From positions 496,001 through 560,000 of the forward strand of contig JAJTUP010000015.1 in assembly GCA_021399435.1 (NCBI GenBank): a stretch of 64,000 nt of DNA, read 5' to 3'. Made by a program: the position numbers and the translations under genes. Below are positions 1-11,491 of the stretch, piece by piece; positions within the stretch are counted from its first letter, which is position 1, and every line of letters begins with the position of its first letter. The notes beneath the pieces were generated by a model. It did not search any database. It was not told the origin of the DNA and saw only the letters and a program-made list of their open reading frames with translations. Source of the stretch: Diaporthe sp. PMI_573. Lineage: Eukaryota; Ascomycota; Sordariomycetes; Diaporthales; Diaporthaceae.

Positions 1-1
1 G

Positions 2-242
2 CTTGGCTACACGCTGTTCCCGCGCGACCTCGTCGTACTTCCCTACGCCTGGGCAAAGCAGATATATCCCAACCTCCTGTTCTTCAAGGCTCACGCCTCA
101 GTGAGTGGTGTCCTCCAGCTGGCTTGTTACAGAGATTAATACTGATTCAATTTCATAGGGAGGGCACTTTGGCAGGCTGGAGCAACCACAAGCATTCTTG
201 GAGGATGTCGAAGAGTTCGTGAGAGAGGTCCGCGGCGACTAG
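2..242 (+). CDS. Epoxide hydrolase, C-terminal end (5' partial)
   Basis: Two exons are visible, 2-100 and 159-242, separated by a 58-nt intron (gtgagt donor, catag acceptor, phase 0). The protein reads LGYTLFPRDLVVLPYAWAKQ, then GGHFGRLEQPQAFLEDVEEF, and ends in VRGD. This matches the end of alpha/beta-hydrolase epoxide hydrolases: GGHF carries the catalytic His, and EQPxxFxxD(V/I)xxF is the last helix. Enzymes of this family hydrolyse epoxides to vicinal diols. The nucleophile Asp and the ring-opening Tyr residues lie outside the window, so activity cannot be judged. A haloalkane dehalogenase-like or other alpha/beta hydrolase is a weaker alternative. Confidence 0.8.
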
Positions 243-1030
243 AGCGATGGCGCGATCAATTGATGTCATCAGTAGATGTCCTATCGTCCAGCCAAAGATA
301 TCATGTCAAGAAAACTAGTGCATTAAAAAGTAAACGGTACATCGATTCTATTGTTTGAAACTTTGCTCGGGGCAATTTGGTGGTGACAATGGGCTGTTGC
401 TGTGTTGAGATCATTGATCTCAAGAGCTTAAATCCGTAAAGACCGTGCAACACGGTGTTTACCGATGTCATCTAGGTTAGATGCGAGGCTTCAACGGTAA
501 AGCCCATGGAGACACTGAAACGTAACGGCCAATACTTCGGTGCAACACAACGAGTAGATTATAATGGTGCTTATAATTGTCAGTCTCTTGACATCACCGA
601 GGCATGGACTATCGGCAGGTGAGTGAAAAGCCCGTTGCATGGCTCACAAGTCATGCCGTGCCATAAATACGTGGATAGAGCTACCATAGAGAATGTGCTC
701 CGTAGCCCCAAGCTCTGTTATTTCCGACAGCTAGGCGGCGACACTGGCTACACATGTCAGCGGACGCGAGATCGATAGCAAGTAGACTCGAGTGGGAAGT
801 CTGTGGCAACACGCGATGTTGAATTATGCGTGTGCGGCTCTGCCCATGCACCTATTCCTGATTTCTATCCCTCACAGGTCTAGAAAGCCGTCGTCAATTA
901 GCTTTGTGGATAAGTAGGCAGGGGACACATCTATTCGCACCAGCACACATACACTCGAGTAAGAAACAAATTTCATTCGTATAAGCCATCACGCATCTCG
1001 TGCCACCCACCCTCGATCAGTAATATCGCA
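243..1030. other. Intergenic, no gene seen
   Basis: No coding frame with recognisable protein content on either strand. It presumably holds the 3' end of the epoxide hydrolase transcript and the former promoter of the SDR pseudogene. Confidence 0.6.
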
Positions 1031-1593
1031 ATGTCGTTGGTGCCCGAGTCCAGCCAAGGAGCAAGCACAACGTCGTCCGAAAAGACCGTCGTTCTCGTTA
1101 CTGGTATGAAGCCTGGCATGTGAAGGTGAGAACGGCGATTAACACTTGGGTTATAGGCGCAAACAGCGGGCATCGGCTTTGAGACAGTGGCAGTGCTGGC
1201 CGGCCAGTCCAGCGAGATTCACGTCCTGCTGGGCAGCCGCAGCATGCAAAAGGCGAAAAAGCCGTCCACGAGATCCAATCGACGTACGGCGCGTCACTCA
1301 AGAGCCGCCCTTTCACTGCCATCCAGATCGATATCACGCTGCGCAACGACCCGGAGCACAGGTTCTACGGCATCGACGGCGAGGCCTGCCGCACCAGCAA
1401 GGCGGCCTTGAACATGGGTGCCTCCTGCCAGCGCTTCAGAAACGCCGCCGACGGCATCAAGGTCGTCGCATTCAACCCGGGCTGGTGTCTCTCGAACTTG
1501 ACGGGGGAGCAGGGCCGTGAGTGGCGCATCAAGGGCGGTGCGAGGGATCCAAATCGGTTGCTGCATGTGGACTGCGGTATTCTCCCCTGGTAG
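1031..1593 (+). pseudogene. Decayed short-chain dehydrogenase/reductase
   Basis: An ATG at 1031 opens MSLVPESSQGASTTSSEKTV, followed by VLVTG and an intron at 1104-1156 (gtatga donor, tatag acceptor). Exon 2 carries the rest of the TGxxxGxG nucleotide-binding motif, but an extra G near 1168-1170 shifts the frame. A second, opposite shift near 1250 (after RSMQKA) restores it. The frame then reads KAVHEIQSTYG, DITLRNDP and RTSKAALNM, and closes with VVAFNPGWCLSNLTG. The central part of the fold, including the NNAG motif, is missing between DITLRNDP and the RTSKAALNM segment, and the catalytic Tyr of YxxSK is Cys (ACRTSK). Two shifts, a large deletion and loss of the active-site Tyr make this a pseudogene of an NAD(P)-dependent fungal SDR. 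Confidence 0.8.
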
Positions 1594-2107
1594 TCGAGAG
1601 TATTGTAGTGTATCCTAACAAATAAACAAACAGGACCAGATATGATAGAACAAGTCAAAAGCCGTCTGCCCAAGCAGGGCCGTGGCGCCGAAACTCCACA
1701 AGACCAAGAGGTCTAAGAGTCCCAAAATCTCCGGTGAAGTAAACGCACCAATTATGCAATCCGGCCCCGACTGCTGGGTCGTTCGGCTAAAGCGGTCTCT
1801 GCAGGCATCGTGGCCGACTAGTCCGCCTTCCCGGCCCTCGGCCAACCGAGGTGTGGGTTCTCCGCATCATGATGTCCCGAGCCGGCCCTCATTGCTGTGC
1901 GAGGCCTCTGCCACTTCTATGACGAGTGGGACGGTGGCGCTCATACCATGCTGTGGACATGTATTGGCGTCGGGCTGGGCTTCCGAGGCTGTGGGACCTT
2001 GTCGCTGTCGGATGGCTACTTAAGAAGGGCGGTGGCGCCTGTGTGGACGAGTCGTGGCCCAGGAGTGCGACCAGTCCACTCGATATCTTCGGCCGAGGAG
2101 TGCCAGA
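1594..2107. other. Spacer and probable promoter of the galactanase
   Basis: No coding content recognised. The 514 bases between the SDR pseudogene and the GH53 start codon probably hold its promoter; no clear TATA box was found. Confidence 0.5.
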
Positions 2108-3333
2108 ATGAAGTTCTCATCATGTTGCGCAGCCGCGCTGGCGGCCCTGACGGCGTCCGCCGGGAAGCCAAAGTGCGCCCGCCCCGACACCGAGACCACC
2201 TCTTCCGTCGAAGGCGCTGACCCAAACTTGACAGACCATCGCCCCATGATTTCTTCTACAAGGGACATGACCTGTCGTCCCTCGGCACGATGGAGGCTTC
2301 GGACAACATCTACGTCGACACGGCACGGCGCAACCAAACCCGGCCGGCCGACGACATCCTAGCCGACGGCGGCATGAATGGCGTGCGTCTGCGGCTGTGG
2401 GTCGACCCGGAGGGCGGCACCAACGGCTTCGAGTACACGCTCGCCCTCGCCCGACGCTTCCAGCAAAAGGGCCAGCGGCTGTACCTGGACTTCCACTTCA
2501 CCGACAGCTGGGCTGACCCGCAGAAGCAGCCGGTGCCCGCGGCATGGCCCACGCCTGACCAAGGTGTTGACGCCCTGGCCGAGACGCTGAGGGCGTACGT
2601 CAATGACACGCTGGTGGCATTTTCCGAGGCCGGCGTCAACTTCGACATCGTCTCACTCGGAAACGAGGTCCGCCACGGCATTCTCTGGCCCTTGGGGTAT
2701 GTGGAGGTCGACACGGCCGACGCCGACCTCGCGGCCAACTTCACCAACCTCGCGGCGCTGTACACGGCGGCACGCGAGGGTGTCGATGATGCCAAGGCGT
2801 GCACACGCGGCCGCAAGCACCCCCAGGTCATGATACACGTCGACAATGGATGGAACCTGACGCTGCAACAACGGTGGTACGGCGCCCTCGAGGCCAACGG
2901 CGTGCCCCGGAGCGCATGGGACCTGTTTGGCGTCAGCTTCTACCCCTTCTACGGCACGTCGGCCACGCTTGCCAACCTGCGCTCCACGCTGGCGTGGCTG
3001 GCGCGCGAGTACGGGAAGCCGGTGCACGTCGCCGAGACGGACTACCCTACCATCTGCAACGGCCAGTACAACCCGATCCCAGAGTCATCCGAGCCCGAGA
3101 TCCCGTACGACGTCGGCGGGCAGATTGAGTGGATGCACGAGGTGATCTCCGTGGTGAGGGAGGTGCCCCGTGGCCTGGGCCGCGGCGTCTGGTACTGGGA
3201 GCCGGCCTGGTTGAACAACACGTCGCTGGGGAGCGCATGCGAGGATGCCATCTTGTTCCGCCCAGATTATAGCGGGTGGCCAAAGACGGTTGGATACTCG
3301 CGGCCATCCACAGACTTTTATCTGAATGTATAG
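2108..3333 (+). CDS. Arabinogalactan endo-beta-1,4-galactanase, GH53
   Basis: A secreted enzyme that cleaves beta-1,4-galactan side chains of pectin. Exon 1 (2108-2172) encodes a signal peptide, MKFSSCCAAALAALTASAG. A 62-nt intron (2173-2234; gtgcgc donor, CTGAC branch site, gacag acceptor) joins it to exon 2 (2235-3333), which begins PHDFFYKGHDLSSLG. The total is 387 residues. The GH53 barrel is complete: LRLWVDPEGG, LYLDFHFTDSWADP, SLGNEVRHG (acid/base Glu about 166), MIHVDNGW, FYPFYGTSATL, VHVAETDYP (nucleophile Glu about 289) and a C-terminal YWEPAWLNNTSLGSACED. It belongs to the fungal branch with a YKGHDLSS N-terminus rather than the classical YRGVDWSS branch. A downstream ATG at 2290 is in frame but would lose the signal peptide and strand 1, so 2108 is preferred. 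Confidence 0.9.
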
Positions 3334-3661
3334 AAAATGTGTTATCATCATCATCGTCATATTAGCTCAGGTTTAATAATAATACACAGGCAGGTTTACC
3401 GACCCAGCCTGTTCAAGTCGTAGCTCATATCACATCCGTACTTGGCTTCAACAACCCATGCTTCCTCCCGTAGTTTGAGCTATTCGACAGGACCATGACG
3501 AGTCATTTGCCTATGGATCCCACACGTCTCCCCTCCAGCAGAACTACCTCTCATCCCATTGATCTTCGGAAACTAATTAGTCTCAATATGTACATGCATC
3601 TCCATCGGCCCTAGATACGTAGCACCGCCTCTTTTATGTTCATTGATAGGGGGTATTTCAC
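3334..3661. other. Convergent 3' spacer
   Basis: Region between two convergent genes. Only short A/T-rich stretches that could carry polyadenylation signals; no gene seen. Confidence 0.5.
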
Positions 3662-4151
3662 CTAACCAACGTAATAGGCCCTGCCCTCACTCCTAGACCT
3701 CCTCCGGTGCTTGTCGTGCGTCCTGCTGGGCCGCCTCGGCTCAGCCGCGTACACAACCGGCTGAACAGTCCTGACCTCCCTGACGCTCCCAGACCGCCGC
3801 GTCGAGTGCACCTCGCGCGCATAGTATGAGCCACGCCGGCCCCGGCTGTGACCCCCGGCACCCCCCCTCCTCCTCCTCCGGCCGCCTCCCACGTCGTCGT
3901 ACCAGGCAGGCTCGCGCTTCTCCTCCTGTGGCGGACCGCTGAGGTTCGAGCACGAGCGGAAGATCCATAGCAGCAGCAGGAGCCCTGCGATCGACCCGAT
4001 CACGATCCCCCACGATGGCACCGCCGCTCAGGTTTGAGCTCGACGCCGACTGGTGCGATGTGTCGGCGGGGCCGATGACGGTGACGGTTGGCTGGCGGGC
4101 GTGCAGCACTCTGGTGGCGGCGTCCACTAATGTCGGGCTCGGCGGTGGCAT
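3662..4151 (-). CDS. Small membrane protein with basic RS-rich tail, frameshifted as read
   Basis: From the ATG at 4151 the frame reads MPPPSPTLVDAATRV, QPTVTVIGPADTS and SSNLSGGAIVG. It then breaks at a run of five C (plus strand, 4007-4011). Reading on in the next frame gives GIVIGSIAGLLLLLWIFRSC, a single membrane segment, then PPQEEKREPAWYDDVGG, an Arg-rich stretch, REVRTVQPVVYAAEPRRPSR and a stop at 3662. The two halves fit together as one protein of about 160 residues: short Ser/Thr N-terminus, one transmembrane helix, basic cytoplasmic tail. This layout is common among small conserved fungal membrane proteins of unknown function. One extra C explains the break, so it is either a sequencing error in a homopolymer or a real frameshift. 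No known function. Confidence 0.6.
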
Positions 4152-5664
4152 GTCTAATACGGACTGTGGGCTTTTATTTCTTCTCACTCTTTTTCTGCGG
4201 CTGTATTTCAGGGAACTAAGTCGGAGAATCAGAGGACAATTGTGTCGCCTAATAGATTAGGTCTGGATTGGTGGGTCGATTCGCAGTGCTGTTGACTTTA
4301 TTTTCCCCCGGCTGAGGTGAGTGCGTGAGCGATGCTGCGATACCATTTAACTTCAGCCAATAAAACCAGCCAATTCACAGTAATTGTTCCATCTTATACC
4401 GCGGCCTCTTTGAGGGGAACTTTGCGCCGTCACTTTCCCATCAACGACATGTAAATCCCATGTAAGCCTCACCCGACCACTACAACCACCACCATCACCA
4501 CCACCATGCCAGCCACGTGCGGCACAGGCAAACTGACAGTGAAGACAAACCCGGTAGGCTTGCATCATGCAACCTCTAAATCACGGCAGTGACGTCTCAA
4601 ACACGCGAAAATGTCGAGGACCGTCAACTTCCCCGGCGTGGATCAGTTGCTGGCTTGGACGCCTCGCGCTCATCCATGATTGAATCTGGGCGAGCAATAA
4701 TGGGGCATGGTCGAGCGACTGTCTCTCGGAACCAGGGTAGGACAATTAGCCCTGATTCAAGTTCCACGAGCAGCCTGCCTTTTGCAATGCCTTGTCAAAT
4801 TGGCGACGACTATGCCAGCGGTTGCCAAGTCGATATATTCAGGGAACCGGAGTACCGAGTGCTGATCTTTGAGCTGAAGCACTTTTGATCCCTGATTGTT
4901 TCTGAATTGGGCTTCTTACCTTCCACTGATACCCCCGGGGGCGAGGAACGCGCTCCGATGAGGCAAAGCATTCATTCCCTTCAGTGACCAAGTTGTCGGA
5001 TTGATAGTATGTGGTCCAAACGAGGGTGAAAATTTGAGGGACATTTGCACGCGATGCCAACACTCTTTAAACAGTTCCCAAGAGAGTGCCTGACACCCTA
5101 ACGGAGATCTTGGACTAAACTCTGTAATCAATACTGGAAGAAATAATTGAAAGAAGGCGCCCATATTGATATTTACCGAATATTAAGATTAAGCCAAGCA
5201 CCTTATAGAAGGGCCCGTATCTGGGTTTCACCATATAGGCATGGGAGCGTGCCTGCATTTCCTGGCCTTCGAAAGATAGTTAGGCGTTAGGTTTGGCATG
5301 ATAGCTAAGTAAATCGGGCTTTATTATAGTTTTAAACCGCCCTGCTCGCTTGCATGATCTATATTCTTCTAAATGCCTGTTTCCCAAAGCACGTGTTCCC
5401 ACGCATTCTCGTTTGGTGCTCCCATCTCCAGGTAGCCTAGAATGACCACAACAGCCTCGAACCACCTAGGTCTCCCCTTTTGCACAAAGACGACTGTGGC
5501 ATGATGTAGTGCGGCGCTACTTGCAAATGCGACCAGAACACTGCAATGCCTCTGTCTTCTTCGCAACCTCTCGCTGACGGCTGTCACATGCAGGCTCCCA
5601 GTCATCGTCACATCGTTCCCTTTGCGCTTTCGCTTCCCTCCTGAAACGGATCTTCTCGTCCTTC
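4152..5664. other. Gene-free 1.5-kb spacer
   Basis: Several short open frames exist on both strands but none has recognisable protein character, splice structure or codon pattern. The stretch around 5150-5340 is AT-richer than the flanks. Confidence 0.5.
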
Positions 5665-7084
5665 CTACGAGACCTCCTCGACCATCTTTCTCGGACCGGC
5701 CAAGGCAGTAGGGCCGCTGCCTCTAGGACGGGCGCCGTTCACAAACAGGCGGCCGGCAGGGCCCTCCAGGATCTCCTCTGGCACAGAAACGCGCTCCCCA
5801 TCCTTCGTGCTGACCCAACGGATGAAGATGGGGTTAGGTCTCCTAGACTCGCCCTCGCCCAGGACATCGTCGCCGATGGCCTGCCCACCCTTTCGGTTGG
5901 TCTTGCTGGCTTGCTTCTTGAGGAGCTTGTTGATCGTTTCTTGCTGCAGGCGAGTACTGTGTTAGCGGCAGCGGTCCAATCTTGTGAGAGCTTGGTCGGG
6001 TGCAACATACCTTGACTTCCTCATTGCGCTTCTCGCTGAGATTGCGCCGTCTTCGGGCCATCTCGGCGCGCCGCATAGCCTTCTCCTCCACCGTAAAGAC
6101 CTTCTTCGCCTGCACCTCTGCACAAAGATTTGGGTCAGTAGAGCGTTTTGAAGGTCTTGGGAAGAATCACGTACCGTTTGACAGAGCTTGATAGTGGCTT
6201 TCGTCCAGGTCCTCAAACCGCGCCCTCTGACGCACTGTCATGCGCGTCTTGTTGGGTGCGGCACCCTCGTCGTCGCTGTCGATGTCCTCTCCCTCCTGAC
6301 CAGGCTCGGCGCTCGGCTCCGGCTCACCCTCGGCGTCTTGGTCCTCCTCGATCTCCTCGCCCTCGGCATCCATATCTTCTTCGTCTTCGTCCCCCTCGGC
6401 ATCCTCTTCCCCCTCCATCTCCTCGTCACTCTCCAACTCGCTGAGCTCGTCGTCGTCCGAATCATTGAGCGCGGACGCCTGTGCGCTGGCCTTCTTAGGG
6501 GTAATGTCCTTGGTCTTCTTGCTCTCGGGCGACCTCTTGCTCGGCTTTTGGATTTTGATGGTGGGTGCAGGGGCTGGCGTGGCCATGTCGACGTCTTCCT
6601 CGCCCTCTGCGTCCTCATCCTCCTCGCCCTCCGCGTCGAGGTCCATCTCCTCCTCGATCTCCTCTCCTTCGGCGTCCTCGTCGACATCGTTCATCTCCTC
6701 GTCCTCATCATCGTCGTCTGCCACTACGGCGGGCGCCCCGACCTGGATCTCGTCCTCGCCTTCCTCATCGTCCTCCTCCTCATCACTCTCGGACTCGACC
6801 ACGTAGCTCTTCTTTCCGCCACGAGTAGACCGCTTGGGAGCGGAGTCGTTGTTGACCGAGATGCTGGAGCCTTGCTTGCTGCTCGTTGCCTGGCGCAGCT
6901 TACTGGAAGGCAGCTTCACAGTCAAGTAGGTGTGGTCCTTACCCCCCTGTGATCCTCGAGAGACAGAGGCGAGACCGTCACCGGACCGCCTTGAGCGAGA
7001 TGAGGACATGTTATCTCTGTCGGCCATGTCAGTAATTGCAACGGATGCCTTCTGGGCGGCCGAGCGGCGCGGTCTGGGGGCCAT
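5665..7084 (-). CDS. IES2: INO80 chromatin-remodelling complex subunit Ies2 (PAPA-1-like)
   Basis: Three exons: 7084-6175, 6117-6011 and 5943-5665, giving 431 residues. Introns are 6118-6174 (gtacgt/gcag) and 5944-6010 (gtatgt, GCTAAC branch site, cctgcag). The N-terminus is basic and Ser-rich (MAPRPRRSAAQKASVAI), with a YLTVKLPSSKLRQAT segment typical of Ies2. A very long Asp/Glu-rich middle follows. The conserved C-terminal block starts RMTVRQRARFEDLDE and continues through EVQAKKVFTVEEKAMRRAEM, ARRRRNLSEKRNEEV and ETINKLLKKQASK. It is the PAPA-1-like domain (Arg-rich Ies2 signature). The tail FIRWVSTKDGERVSVPEEIL is also usual. The product is nuclear and helps stimulate the Ino80 ATPase. 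An in-frame ATG at 7243 would add 53 low-complexity residues, so 7084 is chosen. Confidence 0.85.
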
Positions 7085-9559
7085 GATGGCGGCACGCTGG
7101 TGATAACAAGCAAACGAAGGGGTGTGTCTCTTGATGTCCAAGGGCGGCTGCTGGTGGGTGCAGGTGAAAGGTGGCGAGTCTTGATGATGAAATGCAATGA
7201 TGGGTTGATGAGAAATGATGAGATGTCGTTGAGAGGGAGGCAATAATGAAGGGTTGGCGTTGGATTGATTGGATCGGTAAGCAGTGGGGGCCCAGGCTGA
7301 TTGACGAACGGCTTGGCCGGTTGTGTTTGAGGTTCAATTAAGCTCCGGTCCGAGGTGCTTGCTGTCATGTGCGACCCAACGCAGGTGAGACGCAGTGACA
7401 CAGAGCTGTAGATGCCGAACACAACCTGCGGGAGGGATTGTGGGATAGGAAGCAGGCCAAGCCCACACACACCCTATCAAGGGAGGCTCCGAGATGCCAC
7501 GCCAACAGCCACTCGCCCGCGCTAGAAGCCTTCCGACCCCGCGGTCTGTCACCACCCCGAAAGAGTGAAGATGGAGGCGGTCCAGGTCAAGTGGACGCCA
7601 TGCAGCCGGCCGTGACGGTGCAGGGAGATGAGCTGGTAGATTATCACTGGTGGATAACAACGCCCAGGCGACACTGACTAGCCTTGCGAGACTATCGGAC
7701 TGTGGTGCTGGAGTTTTGATGACTTGCAGGATCGGCCGAGCCAATTTCCACGTGGAGGTGCTATGAGAGCTTGCCACGGTGAGGAGGGCCTTGTTGATGA
7801 TGGTTGGGTCGGGTCGTGTCAATTAAATAATATGACGGTGCCCGAGCAGCCAACACCAGAATCCCTACGCCCCTTGCCCGTTGCCCCGTGCCCGCGCAAC
7901 TGCAACCTCTGGCGCCGCAATTGATTGCAGCGCATTGAGTGCACTGCACAGTCTGCACTGCAGTGAGATGCGATGCGGGATGCGATGCAACGCGACCGCA
8001 ATTGCCACCGACTAGCAGCCGGTGCTCCAGGCCGGGCTCGTCCCAGCCAGATAGCGCCAACCTTGAGTTCAGCCTTACCCTCCTTTGGGGAGGTGAGGCC
8101 GTCCCCAATCAAGCCGTTGCTTGTGCTTTGGGCACTGATTGTGGTCCCCCCTGCCGGCAGCAGCAGTACTGTGTATGATCGACCCACTTGGTGGCGACAG
8201 TGTCACTTGGATGTCAATTGGCAGACGAGAAGCAGGAACCGCAATTTCGGTCAAGATGAGTGGCAGAGTTTCGCGCATGTGCAACGCTGTGCCGTACTCA
8301 TGGAGCGCAGTCGCTCTGTGTTGCATGCATCCACCTCCAATAGAACCAGGTGCAGAAAAGGCTCGCTCCGAGGGACAGAGGCGCCAGCAGACATGGGATG
8401 TCGTCTTGTACAGAGGACGTACGTAGGACAGACGGGGGATGAGAGCTTACTGTACAAGACACAATGACAGTAGGGAAGACGCCGCTTGACTTACAACTGC
8501 TGTACGAGCCGTGAAGGGTCTGGTATCTATGTTATGATATGATGAGCTCCGCTGTGCCCGTGCTTGGTGAGTCTCGAAGATCTCTGCAGCCGACGGATTG
8601 TGGCTGGCTGGCTGGCTGGCTGGCCGGCCAAGCCCCTGTTTGTCAACTGGGATGCAAGTCGACAAGGCTGTGGCGGATAAAGATCGATCTATCGCTTTGT
8701 GTCTCGTCAGACATGCCATTCCTGCCTTTCTCATGCCGCGCTGGTGTCTCCCTTCCGGCAAACAAAAGTTGCATTGCTGGCTGCTGGCTGCTGGCTGGCT
8801 ACTTACCGCTTGGTGTGTCCTGCGCGCCCCTCTCACTTTTTGGTGGATTGATTGTGCTGCACTGTACCCTTGCGTCAAGCGGGCCTGTGTCACCAACAGG
8901 TCAATGTCCCTCAGGGCTTTCTTCTTGGCTGTCGGCTTTATTGTGGATATGATCCTTTGACAAGCAGCTCCGGCGGTGGGAATGCGCTTTCTGAGTCGGG
9001 GCTACTGTGATAGATGAGGATGCTTTGCCGAGTGAGCGCCGGGGTGTGGGCAGAGGCTGAGATTCCGGAGGCTCGAGCAGGTGGGCCACTGGGAAAGCAC
9101 GGTCTGAATTGAGAGAGACAGTCAGATATGGATAAGAAGGACCTTCGATATGCTTTGCAACCCGATCCAGCCGAATGGAAATGTGTCGTGGCCGTTGAAT
9201 GTCAACCAAAGAAAGAGGTCTGGACTGCCAGCATTGCCTGCGAATTCAGGCCAGCCCGTATGCGCACCCTGGGCGGCCCAGAGGCAGGCGCGCAGCCGCG
9301 AACCGCGAGGGCCACACGGTCTGTGCGCCCATCGCCGGCCAACCCAGACCAGCCAGCGCCGAGCCGAGGTCCAAGAGCTGCACCAGCCGGACTCGGATGA
9401 CCTCAACTTGTTGCCCTGCCCTGTTCATCACCCTGTTGCCTGCGCAATCTCTCCTATTTCTTGCTCAATGACGCACTACTCCTGATGGCCAGGCTCTGAA
9501 CTTCCTTCTGAGTGTTTCGATACAAACCATTTCAGCGCACGTCGCCAGTCGGTCACACC
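7085..9559. other. 2.5-kb divergent intergenic region
   Basis: Lies between the divergent Ies2 and Pex14/17 genes and must contain both promoters and 5' leaders. Short open frames on both strands show no protein family, and much of the sequence is simple (GGCT and CTGG runs near 8600 and 8780). No RNA gene was recognised. Confidence 0.5.
8602..8624. repeat. (GGCT)n microsatellite
   Basis: About five and a half perfect GGCT units, followed by the palindrome GGCCGGCC. A related CTGG/GCT-rich stretch occurs near 8777-8806. Confidence 0.8.
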
Positions 9560-10696
9560 ATGGGAGAGCAGGATAAGGATGGAGGAGGCCCGATTCCCTC
9601 GTGGCAGCAAGCAGCCTCTAACACCGCCGACTCGGCCCCCGCAACATTGGAGCAGGCCAGGATATTCCTGCAAGATGAATCAGTCAGGGAATCAAGCAGG
9701 GAAAAGAAGGTCGAATTCCTAAAGTCCAAGGGCTTAGGCGAAGCCGACATCAACGCCTTGTTGGACGAGACCGACGCCCGCGGAGCAGCAGCAGCAGCAG
9801 CAACAAGAACGGAGACCACCGGCGATACAGAACACGCCACCAAGGCAGGATCTAGAAGCGCACCAGTCCAGCACACCCCCAGAGCGCTCCCAAACCCAGA
9901 CATCAAGACAGACCAACCTCCAATAATCACCTACCCAGAGTTCCTCACTAAGCCTGCCAAACCCCCTCCACTGATCACCGCCTCCGGCCTCCTCAACTCC
10001 CTCGGCATAGTCGCCGGCCTTTCCACCTTCGTCTACGGCGCCACAAAATACCTCGTCAACCCCATGGTCGACTCCCTGACCGAGGCCCGCGTCGACTTCC
10101 ACGAGAACGCCAACAAGAACCTGTCGCAGCTCGTCGAGAAGCTGGAGCACGCCGTGTCCGAGATCCCCGAGTCGTACCACACCGCGGGGAAGAAGCCCGC
10201 CCTCGCGACAAACGCACACGCCACCGGCGAGTACACAGACGCAGCCGACGACGACGCCAGCAGCTATGACGACCCGACGGAGCTCTTCCACCGCGACATC
10301 GGCGTGCAGACCTCGCCGCCCCCGACGCCCGGCGGGCTAGCATACCAAACAGGTGGTACCGCTGCCGCGGGCGCCACTGACAAGCACAGCTCCACAGTCG
10401 CGACGCAGCAGCAGGCCGACAAGCTGGGTAGGCTCGTCACGTCCATCCGCGACCTCAGCACCGACCTCGTGTCGCAGGCCGACGGCTTCGGCGAGACCAA
10501 GAACATCCTGGACGACTTCGGGCGCGACCTGCACACGCTGACATACCCGCCCGAGTCCTTCGGCGTCGGGAGCGGTTACCTGTACGGCGCGGCGCGGAAT
10601 GAGCCCGAGGACGAGATCAGGAAGGTCAAGAGTAACATCAGGAGCGTCAAGGGGGTCCTGTTGAGCACCAGGAGCTTCGCGGCCCCTACGAGGTGA
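9560..10696 (+). CDS. Peroxin of the Pex14/17 (Pex33) type
   Basis: Single exon, 378 residues, from an ATG in good context (caccATGg). Residues about 32-75 (TLEQARIFLQDESVRESSRE, KKVEFLKSKGLGEADINALL) form the small Pex14 N-terminal domain that binds Pex5 and Pex19. An Ala run follows, then PPIITYPEFLTKPAKPPPLI and a hydrophobic segment, ASGLLNSLGIVAGLSTFVYG. After it come a conserved NPMVDSLTEARVDF, a coiled-coil-like NLSQLVEKLEHAVSEIP, and a DDFGRDLHTLTYPPESFG tail. Filamentous fungi carry, besides Pex14, a second docking factor with a Pex14-like N-terminus and a Pex17-like C-terminus (Pex14/17, or PEX33 in Neurospora). The ITYPEFL and membrane layout fit that protein better than true Pex14. 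The role is docking at the peroxisomal membrane during matrix protein import. Confidence 0.75.
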   Translation: MGEQDKDGGGPIPSWQQAASNTADSAPATLEQARIFLQDESVRESSREKKVEFLKSKGLGEADINALLDETDARGAAAAAATRTETTGDTEHATKAGSRSAPVQHTPRALPNPDIKTDQPPIITYPEFLTKPAKPPPLITASGLLNSLGIVAGLSTFVYGATKYLVNPMVDSLTEARVDFHENANKNLSQLVEKLEHAVSEIPESYHTAGKKPALATNAHATGEYTDAADDDASSYDDPTELFHRDIGVQTSPPPTPGGLAYQTGGTAAAGATDKHSSTVATQQQADKLGRLVTSIRDLSTDLVSQADGFGETKNILDDFGRDLHTLTYPPESFGVGSGYLYGAARNEPEDEIRKVKSNIRSVKGVLLSTRSFAAPTR

Positions 10697-11491
10697 GCCG
10701 GGGGTCGCCGCGCCAGGGAGAGCTAGAAACTAGGTGCCGAAGATGTTGTGGGGCGGGAAGCTTCTTGAGCTGTCTCAGTAGGCCGAAATCTAGCTGGCCG
10801 GGGACGCAGCACAGGAGGCGAGGGGGGAAAGGAAAAGGGAGAGCAAATCTAGCGGAAGGCGATTTAGAGTGCACCCCGTATTCAGCAAGCCCTAAGTGGC
10901 CAACGATTGTATGATGAGTGATGAAAGTACTGTACAGAATGATACCCTTCACTTGCACCTAAAATCTCGCCTCTAGTGTCAATGCAGTACACATAAACTA
11001 CTTCGTCTGGACCACGTTAGACAGTGCCATGCAGCAGTTGAAAGCCTGCAGTCTAGTGTCAGCCGCAGATTCGCACAGCTGAAGGGTATCTGGCAAGAAG
11101 GTGGACAGATACACCACTTGAACGTCATCGTCACCTAAGGGCGCCGCCCCTTCTATTCTTTTCCTTTCTGTAGTGCTGTCCTGATCCGATGGCCTTGTAC
11201 AAATTCGGCTCCCCAAAAAAGAGAGGAGCCACATGCTCCTAACAACTCCTTATCCAATACAAGAAAATAGCCGATGATCTCAGCGTCGCTACCTTTTCAA
11301 ATTTAGACACACCGTCAAGACCTCAAGCCTGGCCATGGATCGAGATTGTGACACAACAGTCAATTAACCGCCCGCAAATGCGGCTCATATCCATACATCA
11401 CAATACGCGTGCCCCAGTAGTGCTTGCCTCGGGCCTTCTCCCGTCAGGCTTTGTCGTGAGCTCATAACCCGCCTGGACACCGTCGGAAAGA
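10697..11491. other. Convergent 3' spacer
   Basis: Between the convergent Pex14/17 and chromodomain genes. No gene recognised; small open frames here have no family resemblance. Confidence 0.5.

Noticed and set aside
2108..2290. Apparent frameshift between signal peptide and GH53 domain
   Set aside because: Explained by a 62-nt intron with CTGAC branch site that restores the frame exactly.
6188..6952. Open frame of 254 codons on the plus strand
   Set aside because: Antisense of the Asp/Glu-rich part of Ies2; Leu/Val repeats are the mirror of GAG/GAC codons.
8539..8960. Overlapping open frames of 120-137 codons
   Set aside because: Low-complexity Trp/Leu/Ala-rich translation of GGCT/CTGG repeats; no splice signals or family.
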